Shown: positions 16,817 through 25,768, numbered from the stretch's first letter. The stretch is 64,000 bases of DNA from Ferranicluibacter quercicola (GCF_021168455.1 NZ_JAJOZR010000005.1:186001-250000); one strand, 5' to 3'. The notes: a model not told the origin generated them from the letters alone. A program made the numbers and translations.

Positions 16817-17527
16817 ATGACGGAAGCGATCTCCGCCGAAACGGTTCGGGCCCGCGGGTCGGGAACCCAGAGCGTCTACGCCGCCTTGCGTGGCGAAATC
16901 CTCGCCATGGCGCTGTCGCCCGGCAGTCCGCTCGATGAGGTTCGGCTGTCGGAACGCTTCGGTATGTCCCGCACGCCGATCCGCGAGGCGCTGCTGCGTC
17001 TGTCGGCCGATGGTCTCGTGACGACCCTGCCGAACCGCAACACCATTGTCGCCACCATCGATTTCGCCGAGCTTCCCACCTATTTCGACGCACTCACCCT
17101 CATGTATCGCGTCACCACCCGCGCCGCCGCCTCGCGCCGCGATGCCGCGCAGATGGCGGAGATCCGGCGGCATCAGCGGACCTTTGCCGAGGCCGTCGAA
17201 GCCCATGATGCCTACGGCATGATCGAGGCGAACCGCGAATTCCACGTCGCCATCGCCGTGCTCGGCGGCAATCCCTACTACGTCACCTTCTTCAGCCGCC
17301 TGCTGGACGAGGGACGACGCATCCTGCGGCTCTACTACTCGACCTTCGACGACCGCCTGCCGCGGCAATATGTCGATGAGCACGAGGCCTTCATCGCCGC
17401 CATCGAGGCGGGCGACGTCGAGGAATGCGACCGGCTCGCCATCGCCCATGCCGCCCAGATCGTGCGGCAGATCCAGGAATACGTCGCCCGCGACATGGGC
17501 AAGGCGACCGCCATCCGGAACCTCTAG
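16817..17527 (+). CDS. GntR-family regulator, FCD subfamily
   Basis: 236-residue regulator with an N-terminal winged helix-turn-helix (LSERFGMSRTPIREALLRL, about residues 42-60) and an all-helical FCD ligand-binding domain (about residues 85-220; DAxxxxxANREFHxxI and a late H that would bind metal). FCD proteins usually repress a neighbouring catabolic or transport operon and respond to an organic acid. It precedes the M24 gene on the same strand by 54 bases and faces the TRAP genes beyond it, so either may be its target. Confidence 0.88.
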   Translation: MTEAISAETVRARGSGTQSVYAALRGEILAMALSPGSPLDEVRLSERFGMSRTPIREALLRLSADGLVTTLPNRNTIVATIDFAELPTYFDALTLMYRVTTRAAASRRDAAQMAEIRRHQRTFAEAVEAHDAYGMIEANREFHVAIAVLGGNPYYVTFFSRLLDEGRRILRLYYSTFDDRLPRQYVDEHEAFIAAIEAGDVEECDRLAIAHAAQIVRQIQEYVARDMGKATAIRNL

Positions 17528-17581
17528 GAAGACGGGCGCCTACGCCCTCTCTTACCGCGCCCCACAGACAGAAAGCATATC

Positions 17582-18727
17582 ATGTCCCCCATCGATCTTG
17601 GCCTTCCCGCGTTCATTTCCGATGCCGAGCGGCGGGAGCGACTGGAGCGACTGCGCGCGAGCCTCGACGCCCAAGGCCTTGCCGGCCTTCTCCTCGGATC
17701 CTCGAAGAGCCTGCAATATTTCACCGGCCTTCACTGGCATGCGAGCGAGCGCCTGCTCGGCGCCCTGATCACCCCGACGGCGCTGCATTACATCGTCCCC
17801 GGCTTCGAGCAGAGCCGCGTCGAGACCCTGCCGCACCTGCCGGGTGAAATCGCCGTCTGGCAGGAGGAGGAGAGCCCCGCCGATCTCGTCCGCCGCATTA
17901 TCGGCGCGAACGGCACGCTCGCGCTCGACGATGCGCTGCCGCTCGCCATCTATCATCCGTTGGCAACGGCGTTCGGCCAGGAGCGCCTCGTGGATGGCGG
18001 CCCCGTCATCCGCGACATCCGGATCGTCAAGTCAGCGGCCGAAATCGCCATCATCCAGCATGCCATGACCATCACGCTGGAGGTGCACAAGCGGGCGCAT
18101 GCGCAGATGGCGCCGGGCGTGCCGGCATCCGACATCGTACGCTTTATCGACCGCGAGCATCGGGCGCTCGCCGGTTCCGGCTCCACCTTCTGCATCGTCT
18201 CCTTCGGCACCGCCACCTCCCTGCCGCATGGTGCGGATGGCGATCAGGTCCTGTGCGAAGGCGATGCGATCCTGGTCGACACGGGCACGCGGATCGACGG
18301 CTACCACTCGGACCTCACCCGCACCTACATGCTGGGCGAGGCGACACCGGACTTCGCCCGCGCCTGGGCCATCGAGCGGGAGGCGCAGCAGGCCGTGTTC
18401 GACGCCGCGCGCATCGGCGCGCCCTGCCACAGCCTCGACGATGCCGCGCGTGCGGTGCTCGTGCGCCACGGCCTCGGCCCGGACTACTCGCTGCCCGGCC
18501 TGCCCCACCGCGCCGGCCACGGTCTCGGGCTCGAGATCCACGAACATCCCTATATCGTGCGCGGCAACACCCTGCCGCTGCGCGCCGGCATGGTGTTCTC
18601 CAACGAGCCGATGGTCGTCTTCCCCGACCGCTTCGGCATTCGCCTCGAAGACCACATCCACATGACCGAGACGGGCCCGACATGGTTCACCGAGCCGGCC
18701 CCCGGCCCGACCCGGCCGGTCGCCTGA
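17582..18727 (+). CDS. M24-family metallohydrolase (Xaa-Pro peptidase-like)
   Basis: 381-residue protein with a creatinase N-terminal domain (about 1-150) and a pita-bread M24 domain (about 155-370). The metal ligands are all present: two Asp in VDTGTRIDGYHSDLTRT, His in HGLGLEIHEH, Glu in SNEPM and Glu in RLEDHI. So it should be an active dinuclear-metal enzyme, cutting Xaa-Pro peptides or, as in ectoine hydrolase and creatinase relatives, a small amide. The ribosome site is weak (GAAAG). It follows a GntR gene and converges on the TRAP binding-protein gene 42 bases away. Confidence 0.85.
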   Translation: MSPIDLGLPAFISDAERRERLERLRASLDAQGLAGLLLGSSKSLQYFTGLHWHASERLLGALITPTALHYIVPGFEQSRVETLPHLPGEIAVWQEEESPADLVRRIIGANGTLALDDALPLAIYHPLATAFGQERLVDGGPVIRDIRIVKSAAEIAIIQHAMTITLEVHKRAHAQMAPGVPASDIVRFIDREHRALAGSGSTFCIVSFGTATSLPHGADGDQVLCEGDAILVDTGTRIDGYHSDLTRTYMLGEATPDFARAWAIEREAQQAVFDAARIGAPCHSLDDAARAVLVRHGLGPDYSLPGLPHRAGHGLGLEIHEHPYIVRGNTLPLRAGMVFSNEPMVVFPDRFGIRLEDHIHMTETGPTWFTEPAPGPTRPVA

Positions 18728-18769
18728 GGGTCCGGTGAGGGCGAAGCACGCACTTCGCCCTCACCGGCC

Positions 18770-19762
18770 TTAGATCGTCTCGACCGCCTCGATGCGCGCC
18801 TGCCCGCCGACAACGGGCGCGAACGCGTCCCAGACACCGCGCGCGCCCTGCCGCCATTCGGCGATATCCGGCACCGCCAGCACCTGCCCGCCATGGGACA
18901 GCGCGGTCGCCACGCTCTTTTCCTCGTCGGCCACGATCAGCGCATCGAACATGGCCGCTCCCTCCGTCGAGGCATCCGACAGCACCTGCTGCTCCTCGGG
19001 CGACAGCCCGTTCCAGAAGCTTCCGGCGAAATAGACGACGCCGGAGGCGCGGATATGGCCGGTCAGCATCATCACTGGCACCACCTCATAGAGCTTGAAG
19101 CCGGCATAGGCGGATTTCGTCAGGTCCATCGCATCGGCAACGCCGGTCGACAGCGCGTTGTAGGTTTCCGTGATGGGAATGCCGACCGGCACCGCGCCAA
19201 AGCCGGACCAGAGCCTGGTGTGCAGCGGGCTCTGGATCACCCGGATCTTCCGGCCCACCATCTCCTGCGGACGCAGGATCGGTTCCTTGGCCAGAAGATG
19301 CCGTGCACCGTAATCGATGAAGCCGGTGGCAACGAAGTTCTGGGCCTTGAGCCTGGCCTGAAGGTCGGCGCCGATCTCGCCGTTGACGACGCGGGCCACA
19401 TGCGCGGCATCGCGGTAGAGAAACGGCAGGTCGAGGATCTGCAGCTCCGGCACCCAGCCGGACAGCGAAGAGACGGTGGAGAGGCTTGCCTGCACCGCGC
19501 CGAGCCGCGTCGCCTCGGCCACCTCCTTTTCCCCGCCCAAGGCGCCGTTGGCGACGATGTTGAACCGGAAGCGACCGGGCATGCGGCTTTCCACCCGCTC
19601 GGCGATGTGCCGCCAGATCTTCGTCTCCGGCTTGTCCTCCCCGAGCAGAGAGGCGACCGTGAGGCTCGTGGTTTTGGCAAAGGCCGGGCGAATGAGTGCC
19701 GGGGCGAACAGGCCGGCGGCGAGAGACGATGCCAGGAAGGTGCGGCGGGTGGTGGTGGACAT
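18770..19762 (-). CDS. TRAP transporter substrate-binding protein (DctP family)
   Basis: 330-residue periplasmic DctP-type binding protein. It carries a twin-arginine-like export signal (TTRRTFLASSLAAGLFAPA, residues 3-21) and the DctP core, including the ligand-contacting Arg region GRKIRVIQSPLHTRLW and the conserved ETYNALSTGVADAM. ATG 19762 has GAGGA upstream; ATG 19780 six codons earlier overlaps the permease stop (ATGA), so either start gives tight coupling. It is the last gene of the riboswitch-headed thiamine operon. Its ligand is unknown; TRAP systems usually take up carboxylates and related acids, so a carboxylated or sulfonated thiamine precursor is one possibility. Confidence 0.87.
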   Translation of the reverse strand: MSTTTRRTFLASSLAAGLFAPALIRPAFAKTTSLTVASLLGEDKPETKIWRHIAERVESRMPGRFRFNIVANGALGGEKEVAEATRLGAVQASLSTVSSLSGWVPELQILDLPFLYRDAAHVARVVNGEIGADLQARLKAQNFVATGFIDYGARHLLAKEPILRPQEMVGRKIRVIQSPLHTRLWSGFGAVPVGIPITETYNALSTGVADAMDLTKSAYAGFKLYEVVPVMMLTGHIRASGVVYFAGSFWNGLSPEEQQVLSDASTEGAAMFDALIVADEEKSVATALSHGGQVLAVPDIAEWRQGARGVWDAFAPVVGGQARIEAVETI

Positions 19763-19776
19763 GGGTTTACGGATCC

Positions 19777-21627
19777 TCATGGACGGAAGACGAGCGCGAG
19801 CGCGGACAGGATGAAAAGGGCGACGAGAAGCGCCCCGAGATAAGGAAGCACGGCCCGAAACAGGGCGGAGGCCGGCACGCCGGTAACGCCGGAGACGACA
19901 TAGACGAGCAGGCCGAGCGGTGGCGTCAGCCCGTGGATCATCAGGTTGACGACGAGGATGACCCCGAAATGCACCGGATCGATGCCGGCAGCGACCGCCG
20001 CCGGCAGCAGCACGGGCCCGATGAGGAGGATCGCCGCACCGATGTCGAGGATCAGCCCCAGCGCCAGCAGGACGAGGTTGGAGAGCAGAAGCACCGCAAG
20101 CGCACTGCCCCCGAGCAGCGTCACGACGGACTGCATCACCCCGGCGATATCATCGACCGCGAGCAGAAAGGCGAAGGGCGCGGCTGTGCCGATCAGGAGC
20201 CCGATGGCCGACACCTCCACAGCAGCCTGCCGGAAGACGCCGAACAGGCCGGGAACGCCGCGCCGCGCCATCAGCGCGAGAAGGAGCGTATAGGCCGCCG
20301 CGAGCGCCGCGGCCTCTGTTGTCGTAACGACGCCGATGCGGATGCCGAAGACGACGATGAGCCCGAGCCCGAAGGCGGGAACGGCCGACAGCGCCGCACG
20401 CAACTGAACGTCGCGCCCGACGCGCGGCATGCGCCCGTGATCGCCGGCCGTAAGCGCGATGGCGACGGCAAGGCAGAGCGCCATCAGCCCGCCGGCGACG
20501 AAGCCGCCGGTCAGCAGCGCGCCGATCGACAGGTTGGTCGCGGCCGCGAGAAGCAGGAAGGCGATGGAGGGCGGGATGACGTTGTCGAGCACGGAGGTTG
20601 CCGCGACGATGGCCCCGGCCTGCGCCGGCGGATAGCCGTGGCGCACCAGCTCCGGCTGGAACGTCGCCGCCCCGAAGGCGGCGTTCGCGACCGACGAGCC
20701 GGACGCGCCCGAAAACAGCACCCCGGTCAGAAGCACCGTCTGGGCAAGGCCGGCGCGGCGGTGCCCGACGAGGCTTGCCGCGAACCGCACCAGCCTGTCG
20801 GCAGCACCCGATGCGGTCAGAAGCGCGCCGGTGAGCAGGAAGAACGGTACGGCGAGCAGCAGGAACTTGGACAGGCCGGCAACGGTCGTCGACAGGATCG
20901 CCGGCGCCGGCAGGCTGCTGCCGAAGGCGATCGCCACCGCGGCGGCGGCCAGAAACGCATGCGCCAGCGGCGCCGACAGGACAAGCCCCAGCCCGGCGAC
21001 GAGCGCCATCCAGACGCTCGGCGGCCAGGACGTCTCGATGACCAAATGGCCCACGAGCAGATACACCGTCACGCCGAGCACCGGCCCGGCGAGCGCGCGC
21101 GCGATGTCCCCCTCGGCAATGCGGCAGAGAACCAGCCGCGCGAGAAGGGCCGCGCCGCCCAGCAGCGGAAGGCCGAAGCGCAGGGCTTCCGGCACGCCGA
21201 GCGTCGGCGACGTGCCCCCGACCATCTCCATGACGGCCCCGGCGCCGAAGACGAGCACGAGGCCGGCGAGCACCGAAACCCCGTCCGCCCCGATACCGGC
21301 AAGCCGCTGCGGCAGGGGCGGCAGGCGCGACACCAGAATATCGAGCCGCATGGCCAGCGGCCCGTTCAGGGCCAGAGGCGCACCGAGCGCGATGAGCGCG
21401 ATGTGCAGCCAGATCCCCAGGTCCTCCGCGCCCATCAGCCCGGTCTTGAACCCATAGCGCAACACCACGCCGGCAAGCACCACGACGAGCATGGTCGCAA
21501 GAACGAGCCCGGCGAGCGAGCCGAGGAGACGGTCGAGCACGCGCAGCACGGCAGCGGCGACGCGCGCAGGCGCGCCGGCAGAACCGACGCCGGTCTCGAT
21601 ATCCCCTTGGCCCGGCGCGCCCGTCAC
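19777..21627 (-). CDS. Fused TRAP transporter permease (DctQ-DctM)
   Basis: 616-residue inner-membrane protein joining the small DctQ subunit (about residues 20-160, four segments) to the large DctM subunit (about residues 190-610, roughly 12 segments) through extra hydrophobic segments. DctM hallmarks include FSGASGSSVANAAF and DNVIPPSIAFL. The chosen GTG at 21627 overlaps the thiD stop (GTGA); a GTG at 21639 is an alternative. Transport would be driven by an ion gradient. The overlap with thiD shows by sequence that this TRAP system belongs to the thiamine operon unless an internal promoter exists. Confidence 0.88.
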   Translation of the reverse strand: MTGAPGQGDIETGVGSAGAPARVAAAVLRVLDRLLGSLAGLVLATMLVVVLAGVVLRYGFKTGLMGAEDLGIWLHIALIALGAPLALNGPLAMRLDILVSRLPPLPQRLAGIGADGVSVLAGLVLVFGAGAVMEMVGGTSPTLGVPEALRFGLPLLGGAALLARLVLCRIAEGDIARALAGPVLGVTVYLLVGHLVIETSWPPSVWMALVAGLGLVLSAPLAHAFLAAAAVAIAFGSSLPAPAILSTTVAGLSKFLLLAVPFFLLTGALLTASGAADRLVRFAASLVGHRRAGLAQTVLLTGVLFSGASGSSVANAAFGAATFQPELVRHGYPPAQAGAIVAATSVLDNVIPPSIAFLLLAAATNLSIGALLTGGFVAGGLMALCLAVAIALTAGDHGRMPRVGRDVQLRAALSAVPAFGLGLIVVFGIRIGVVTTTEAAALAAAYTLLLALMARRGVPGLFGVFRQAAVEVSAIGLLIGTAAPFAFLLAVDDIAGVMQSVVTLLGGSALAVLLLSNLVLLALGLILDIGAAILLIGPVLLPAAVAAGIDPVHFGVILVVNLMIHGLTPPLGLLVYVVSGVTGVPASALFRAVLPYLGALLVALFILSALALVFRP

Positions 21628-22424
21628 GCCGTCCACCACCGGTAGAAATGGTGCACGGGGCCCCGACCCTTGCCGATCGCAACACCACGCCCCGCTTCCA
21701 GCGCCTGATGGAGATAGGTCTTCGACAGGCTGACGGCCTCGACCAGCGCGTAGCCGCGCGCAAGATGGGCGGTGATGGCCGCAGCGAGCGTGCAGCCCGT
21801 GCCGTGGTCGTTGCGCGTGGCGATGCGCGGTGCGGCGAAGGCCCGCACGCTCTCGCCATCGAACAGCAGGTCGATGCTCTCGGGCCCCTCGCCATGCCCG
21901 CCCTTGATCAACACGCTGGCCGCCCCGGCCTTCAGGATAGCCTCCGCCTGCCTGGTCACGGCGGCACGGTCCTGCGCGATCGGCAGCCCCGTCAGAAGTG
22001 CTGCCTCCGGCAGGTTCGGCGTCACGATCGCGGCCCGCGGCACCAGCACGCTCCGGAGCGCATCGATCGCCTCTTCCCGCAGCAGCCGGTCGCCCGATGT
22101 CGCGACCATGACGGGATCGAGCACGACGGGCTCGGAGAAGCCCTCGAGGCCGGCCGCGATCGTCTCGATGGTCTCGGCCCGCGACACCATGCCGATCTTC
22201 AGCGCCCGGACATCCATGTCGGCAAACACCGCCGCCATCTGCGCGGCGATCAGGCCGCAGGAGATATCCTCGACCGCCGTCACGCCCATCGTGTTTTGCG
22301 CCGTCACGGCGGTGATCACGCTGGTGGCAAAGGTCTCGAGTGCGGAAAACGTCTTGATGTCGGCCTGGATGCCGGCACCGCCGCCGCTATCGGAGCCGGC
22401 GATGGTGAGCGCGATCGCGGTCAT
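21624..22424 (-). CDS. thiD: Hydroxymethylpyrimidine/phosphomethylpyrimidine kinase
   Basis: 266-residue ribokinase-fold kinase that phosphorylates HMP and HMP-phosphate to the diphosphate used by ThiE. Seen are the start ALTIAGSDSGGGAGIQAD, the LDPVMVATSGDRLL loop and the anion-hole/catalytic NDHGTGCTLAAAI near residue 208. Length is normal. Both ends overlap neighbours by four bases (thiE upstream, TRAP permease downstream). Confidence 0.96.
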   Translation of the reverse strand: MTAIALTIAGSDSGGGAGIQADIKTFSALETFATSVITAVTAQNTMGVTAVEDISCGLIAAQMAAVFADMDVRALKIGMVSRAETIETIAAGLEGFSEPVVLDPVMVATSGDRLLREEAIDALRSVLVPRAAIVTPNLPEAALLTGLPIAQDRAAVTRQAEAILKAGAASVLIKGGHGEGPESIDLLFDGESVRAFAAPRIATRNDHGTGCTLAAAITAHLARGYALVEAVSLSKTYLHQALEAGRGVAIGKGRGPVHHFYRWWTA

Positions 22425-23095
22425 GCCCTGCCCTCCAGCGCGGCATCCACCGCCGTGCGGAACGCGGTCGTCGCCCCGGCGATATCGCTCGCCCGGAAGA
22501 TGGCCGAGATCACCGCCACGCCATCCGCACCGGCCGCGATCACGTCCGGCACGCGCGACAGGTCGATGCCGGCGATGGCGCTCACGGGCATGTCCGGCCG
22601 AAGGCGTCGGATCGTCCCGCGCAGCGCGCGCAATCCGTCCAGCCCGACCGGCGGGTCCGGATTGACCTTGGAGAGCGTCTCGAACACGCCGCCGATGCAG
22701 GCATAGTCGATCGGCGCACGACCTGCGCGCGCCGCATCGGCTGGCGTTTTCACCGTCAGCCCGATGATCGCGGCGTCGCCCAGCAACCGCCGCGCCGTCG
22801 GCGCGTCCATGTCGTCGGCCCCGAGATGCACGCCATCCGCACCCGCCGCCAGCGCCACGTCCACCCGGTCGTTGACGACGAAGGCCACGCCCGTGCCGGC
22901 AAGCGCCGCCCGGATGGCGACCGCGCGCTCGACCATGACGCGCGTGGATGCGGTCTTGTCGCGGTACTGGATCAGCGTTGCACCATGGCGGGCGGCAGCC
23001 AGCGCCAGCTCTGGCAGCGGCGCGATGTCCGCCAGCGATGCATCGACGATCGCGTTCAAACGGTCATCGACCTTAATCGTGTTCGGGATGGTCAT
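22421..23095 (-). CDS. thiE: Thiamine-phosphate synthase
   Basis: 224-residue TIM-barrel enzyme that joins HMP diphosphate and thiazole phosphate to thiamine phosphate. The motifs LIQYRDK (diphosphate binding), VNDRVDVALAAGADGVHLG and the C-terminal GADGVAVISAI are intact. ATG 23095 has AAGGA upstream and lies inside the thiM coding end, a 23-base overlap; the stop overlaps thiD. Confidence 0.95.
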   Translation of the reverse strand: MTIPNTIKVDDRLNAIVDASLADIAPLPELALAAARHGATLIQYRDKTASTRVMVERAVAIRAALAGTGVAFVVNDRVDVALAAGADGVHLGADDMDAPTARRLLGDAAIIGLTVKTPADAARAGRAPIDYACIGGVFETLSKVNPDPPVGLDGLRALRGTIRRLRPDMPVSAIAGIDLSRVPDVIAAGADGVAVISAIFRASDIAGATTAFRTAVDAALEGRA

Positions 23096-23816
23096 GTCGG
23101 ATCCTTGCAAGAGAAAGAATGTCGGTGTCGCCGACGGCTGCCAGCGCATCGAGGAAGGCGGCCGAGAACGTGCCGGGCCCGCGCGCATGGGGCGCCGCCC
23201 GTTCCGCCGCGACCCCGGTCACCGTCAGGGCGGCCGAGGCGGCCGCTAGCGCATCCGGCTCGACCGCGAGGAACGCGGCGATCACGCCGCCCGAGAGACA
23301 GCCGGTGCCGGTCACCTGCGCCATGAAGGGATGCCCGTTGCCGATCTCAACGGACGTTTTACCGAGTTGCAGCAGATCGACCGGGCCGGTGACGATCCGC
23401 AAGATCCCGGGCGTTTCGCCGATCAGCGCCATCTCGGCACGGTTGCCGCGCACCACGGTCGGCTGCAGCGCGATCAGCTCGCGTGCGAAGGCGAGCCGTG
23501 ACGGCGAGTAATCGCAATGGACGGGATCGACGATCCACGGCTTGCCCTGTGCCCGGGCGACCGCAACGCCGAGACGGATCGCCTCGCGGCGCTCCGCATC
23601 GAGCGTTCCGAGATTGACGGTCAGCGCATCCGCGCGGCCGACGAAGCTTTCCACCTCCTCCAGCGATCCGGTCATCGAGGGCAAGCCCCCGATGACCGTG
23701 ATGCCGTCGGCGGTGAACTTCTGCACCACGCTGTTCATGAGGCAATGCACGCGCGGCCGCGCCTGCCGCACCCGCGCCAGCATGTCCGCGACAGCCTGTG
23801 CCGTGATCGCGCTCAT
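23073..23816 (-). CDS. thiM: Hydroxyethylthiazole kinase
   Basis: 247-residue ribokinase-like kinase for the salvaged thiazole alcohol. Diagnostic features are VHCLMNSVVQKFTADG at the start and the catalytic VTGTGCLSGG near residue 195. With ThiE and ThiD it forms the salvage route from pyrimidine and thiazole without de novo genes (no thiC, thiG or thiO in the window). Its ATG overlaps the binding-protein stop (ATGA). Confidence 0.95.
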   Translation of the reverse strand: MSAITAQAVADMLARVRQARPRVHCLMNSVVQKFTADGITVIGGLPSMTGSLEEVESFVGRADALTVNLGTLDAERREAIRLGVAVARAQGKPWIVDPVHCDYSPSRLAFARELIALQPTVVRGNRAEMALIGETPGILRIVTGPVDLLQLGKTSVEIGNGHPFMAQVTGTGCLSGGVIAAFLAVEPDALAAASAALTVTGVAAERAAPHARGPGTFSAAFLDALAAVGDTDILSLARIRHDHPEHD

Positions 23817-24757
23817 TTCAGCTCCACGGCGATATCGGAAACCTCGAGCGCCTTAGCGATCAGCCCCTCCTCCTGCATGAAGGCGCCGAAGCGGGCATAG
23901 CGGCCGGTATCGAGCGCAGCGGGACGCTTGGCGAAGCGCGGCAGCGTATCGAAGAAGGCGGTGCGGTTCAGTTCGTCGTTGAGGTTGGGATAGGCCTTGG
24001 CGAACAGCGCCCAGGCTTCGTCGGGATGGTTGGTGAGGAAGATGGAAGCCTCCTCGACCGCCGACAGGAAGCGCGGCAGCCGGGTATCGGTCACGAGATC
24101 GCGATGGGTGACGAAGACCAGCTCGTCATAGACCGGGATACCGTGCTCCTCCAGAAAGAAGGCGCGGCCGGGATGTCCCTCGAGCTTCATCTGCGTCAGT
24201 TCGAAATTGCGATAACCGCCGATCGTCGCATCGACCGCGCCCGAGATCAGCGACGGCGAGAGCGAGAAGTTGACGTTGACAAGCTCGACATCGTCCTTGC
24301 CGAGCCCTTCGGACGCCAGCATGCGCTGCAGCAGCACATCCTCGAAGCCGGAGACGGAATAGCCGACCTTCCGGCCTTTCAGGTCCTTCAGGCTCTTGAT
24401 CGGCCCGTCCGCCAGCACCGTCACCGTGTTCAGTGGCGTCTCCACCAGCGTGCCGAAGCGCACGAGCGGCAGGCCCGCTTCATGGTCGCGATAGAGATTG
24501 GGCTGGTAGTGGATGCCGATATCCGCCTGCTTTGCCGCCACGAGTCGCGGCACGACGGAAGGGTCCGCCGGCGGCACCAGCGTGACATCGAGCCCCGCCT
24601 CGGCGAACAGGCCCTTCTCCTGCGCGACCACCAGGGGCGCATGGTCGGGATTGACGAACCATTCGAGCAGCACGGTCAGCGGGTCGGCGGCCTGCGCGGA
24701 GGTGGAGGCGAAAAGGCTGGACAGGCCAAGCATCGTCGCGACGAGAAGACGGATCAT
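23813..24757 (-). CDS. thiY: Thiamine-pyrimidine ABC binding protein (ThiY/NMT1-like)
   Basis: 314-residue periplasmic protein of the NMT1/THI5-like group. A signal peptide ends near residue 23 (AQAAD). The mature start EWFVNPDHAPLVVAQEKGLF is the recognised signature of binding proteins for HMP or formylaminopyrimidine. ATG 24757 has CGGAG upstream and overlaps the permease stop (ATGA). It should deliver the pyrimidine to the upstream-encoded permease and so supply ThiD. Confidence 0.9.
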   Translation of the reverse strand: MIRLLVATMLGLSSLFASTSAQAADPLTVLLEWFVNPDHAPLVVAQEKGLFAEAGLDVTLVPPADPSVVPRLVAAKQADIGIHYQPNLYRDHEAGLPLVRFGTLVETPLNTVTVLADGPIKSLKDLKGRKVGYSVSGFEDVLLQRMLASEGLGKDDVELVNVNFSLSPSLISGAVDATIGGYRNFELTQMKLEGHPGRAFFLEEHGIPVYDELVFVTHRDLVTDTRLPRFLSAVEEASIFLTNHPDEAWALFAKAYPNLNDELNRTAFFDTLPRFAKRPAALDTGRYARFGAFMQEEGLIAKALEVSDIAVELK

Positions 24758-25617
24758 GCAGATCTCCGGGATGGGACGGGTTGAGAGGATCGATGTTCGG
24801 GATGAAGGCGATCGCCCTCCCGCGCCCAGGGCGCAAGGCGGGCGGTGAGGAGATCGACCAGCAGGCGCAGGAGCAGCGTCATGACGGCCAGCACGACCAT
24901 GGCGGCGAAGACGGTGGCCGTCTGCATGCGGGCATTGGCCTGCACCATGACGAAGCCGAGACCGGCGGACGCACCGACCCACTCGCCGACGACGGCGCCG
25001 AGCGGCGCCAGCGGGGCGGCGACGCGCAGGCCGGAAACGAGGCTCGGCAGCGCCAGCGGCGCCCGCACCGACACGAGCGCCTGCCAGTGCGAGGCCTGCG
25101 TCAGGGACACGGCATCCACGATGTCCCGTTCCGTCCGGTTCAGCCCGTCGGCAAAGGCCGAGGCGACGGGAAAGAAGATGATGAGCACGGTCATGGCCAC
25201 CTTCGAGGCCATGCCGAAGCCGAGCCAGACGACGAGGATCGGCGCGAGAACGAAGACCGGCAACGCCTGCAGGATGAGGATCGTCGGCCAGACGAACGGC
25301 CCGATGCGCGGGCTCGCCGCCAGCACGAACGCCGTGCCCGCACCGAGCGCCGCGCCCGCGACGAGCCCGATCAGGATTTCCGACAGCGTGACGAGGCTTT
25401 GGGACAAAAGAAACGCCGACTGCTCCCGAAATACCGCGGCGACAGCCAGCGGCGACGGCAGCAGATAGGCCGGCGGCGAAAACACGGCCGTGCCGGCCTG
25501 CCAGATGAGAACCAGCACGCCGAGCCCGAGTGCCGCGTGAAACGCGCGCATGCCTAGAGACCGGTATCGCGCGGCGGGGGAAACAGACGAACAGGCAACG
25601 GCATCGGCGATCTCCAC
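24754..25617 (-). CDS. thiX: Thiamine-precursor ABC permease (ThiX-like)
   Basis: Up to 287 residues, an inner-membrane BPD_transp_1 permease with about six segments and the EAA-type loop near the middle (AVSLTQASHWQALVSVRAPLALP). The GTG at 25617 gives the longest frame; ATG 25551, beginning MRAFHAAL just before the first membrane segment, is at least as likely, and neither has a strong ribosome site. It is the first gene after the TPP riboswitch. No ATP-binding subunit gene (ThiZ) follows, which is unusual for this system. Confidence 0.85.
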   Translation of the reverse strand: MEIADAVACSSVSPAARYRSLGMRAFHAALGLGVLVLIWQAGTAVFSPPAYLLPSPLAVAAVFREQSAFLLSQSLVTLSEILIGLVAGAALGAGTAFVLAASPRIGPFVWPTILILQALPVFVLAPILVVWLGFGMASKVAMTVLIIFFPVASAFADGLNRTERDIVDAVSLTQASHWQALVSVRAPLALPSLVSGLRVAAPLAPLGAVVGEWVGASAGLGFVMVQANARMQTATVFAAMVVLAVMTLLLRLLVDLLTARLAPWAREGDRLHPEHRSSQPVPSRRSA

Positions 25618-25680
25618 ACAAGGGCGACGGAGATCCGGGCGAAGCGGAGAAGAGAGAAAGGGCCGTGAGCGGACACCTGT

Positions 25681-25768
25681 TTCCGTTCCTACGCCGGTAT
25701 GACCCGGATCAGGTTCAAGGGTCCAGGCTCAACGCCCATCTCAGCACCGTTCGGTGCCCCCCTCGGAA
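25681..25768 (-). promoter_or_regulatory. TPP riboswitch (THI element)
   Basis: Read on the minus strand, the closing stem TTCCG...CGGAA encloses the conserved CTGAGATGGG loop and the second conserved arm CCTTGAACCTGATCCGG followed by ATACCGGCGTAGG. These are the pyrimidine- and pyrophosphate-sensing parts of the thiamine diphosphate aptamer. It lies 64 bases before the GTG of the ABC permease and should lower expression of the whole downstream operon, including the TRAP genes, when thiamine diphosphate is abundant. The rest of the 382-base gap to the divergent gene (25769-25999) holds the promoter region; I see no further gene there. Confidence 0.95.

Noticed and set aside
19696..21645. 649-residue plus-strand frame opposite the TRAP permease
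   Set aside because: Highly charged, low-complexity mirror of a membrane-protein gene.
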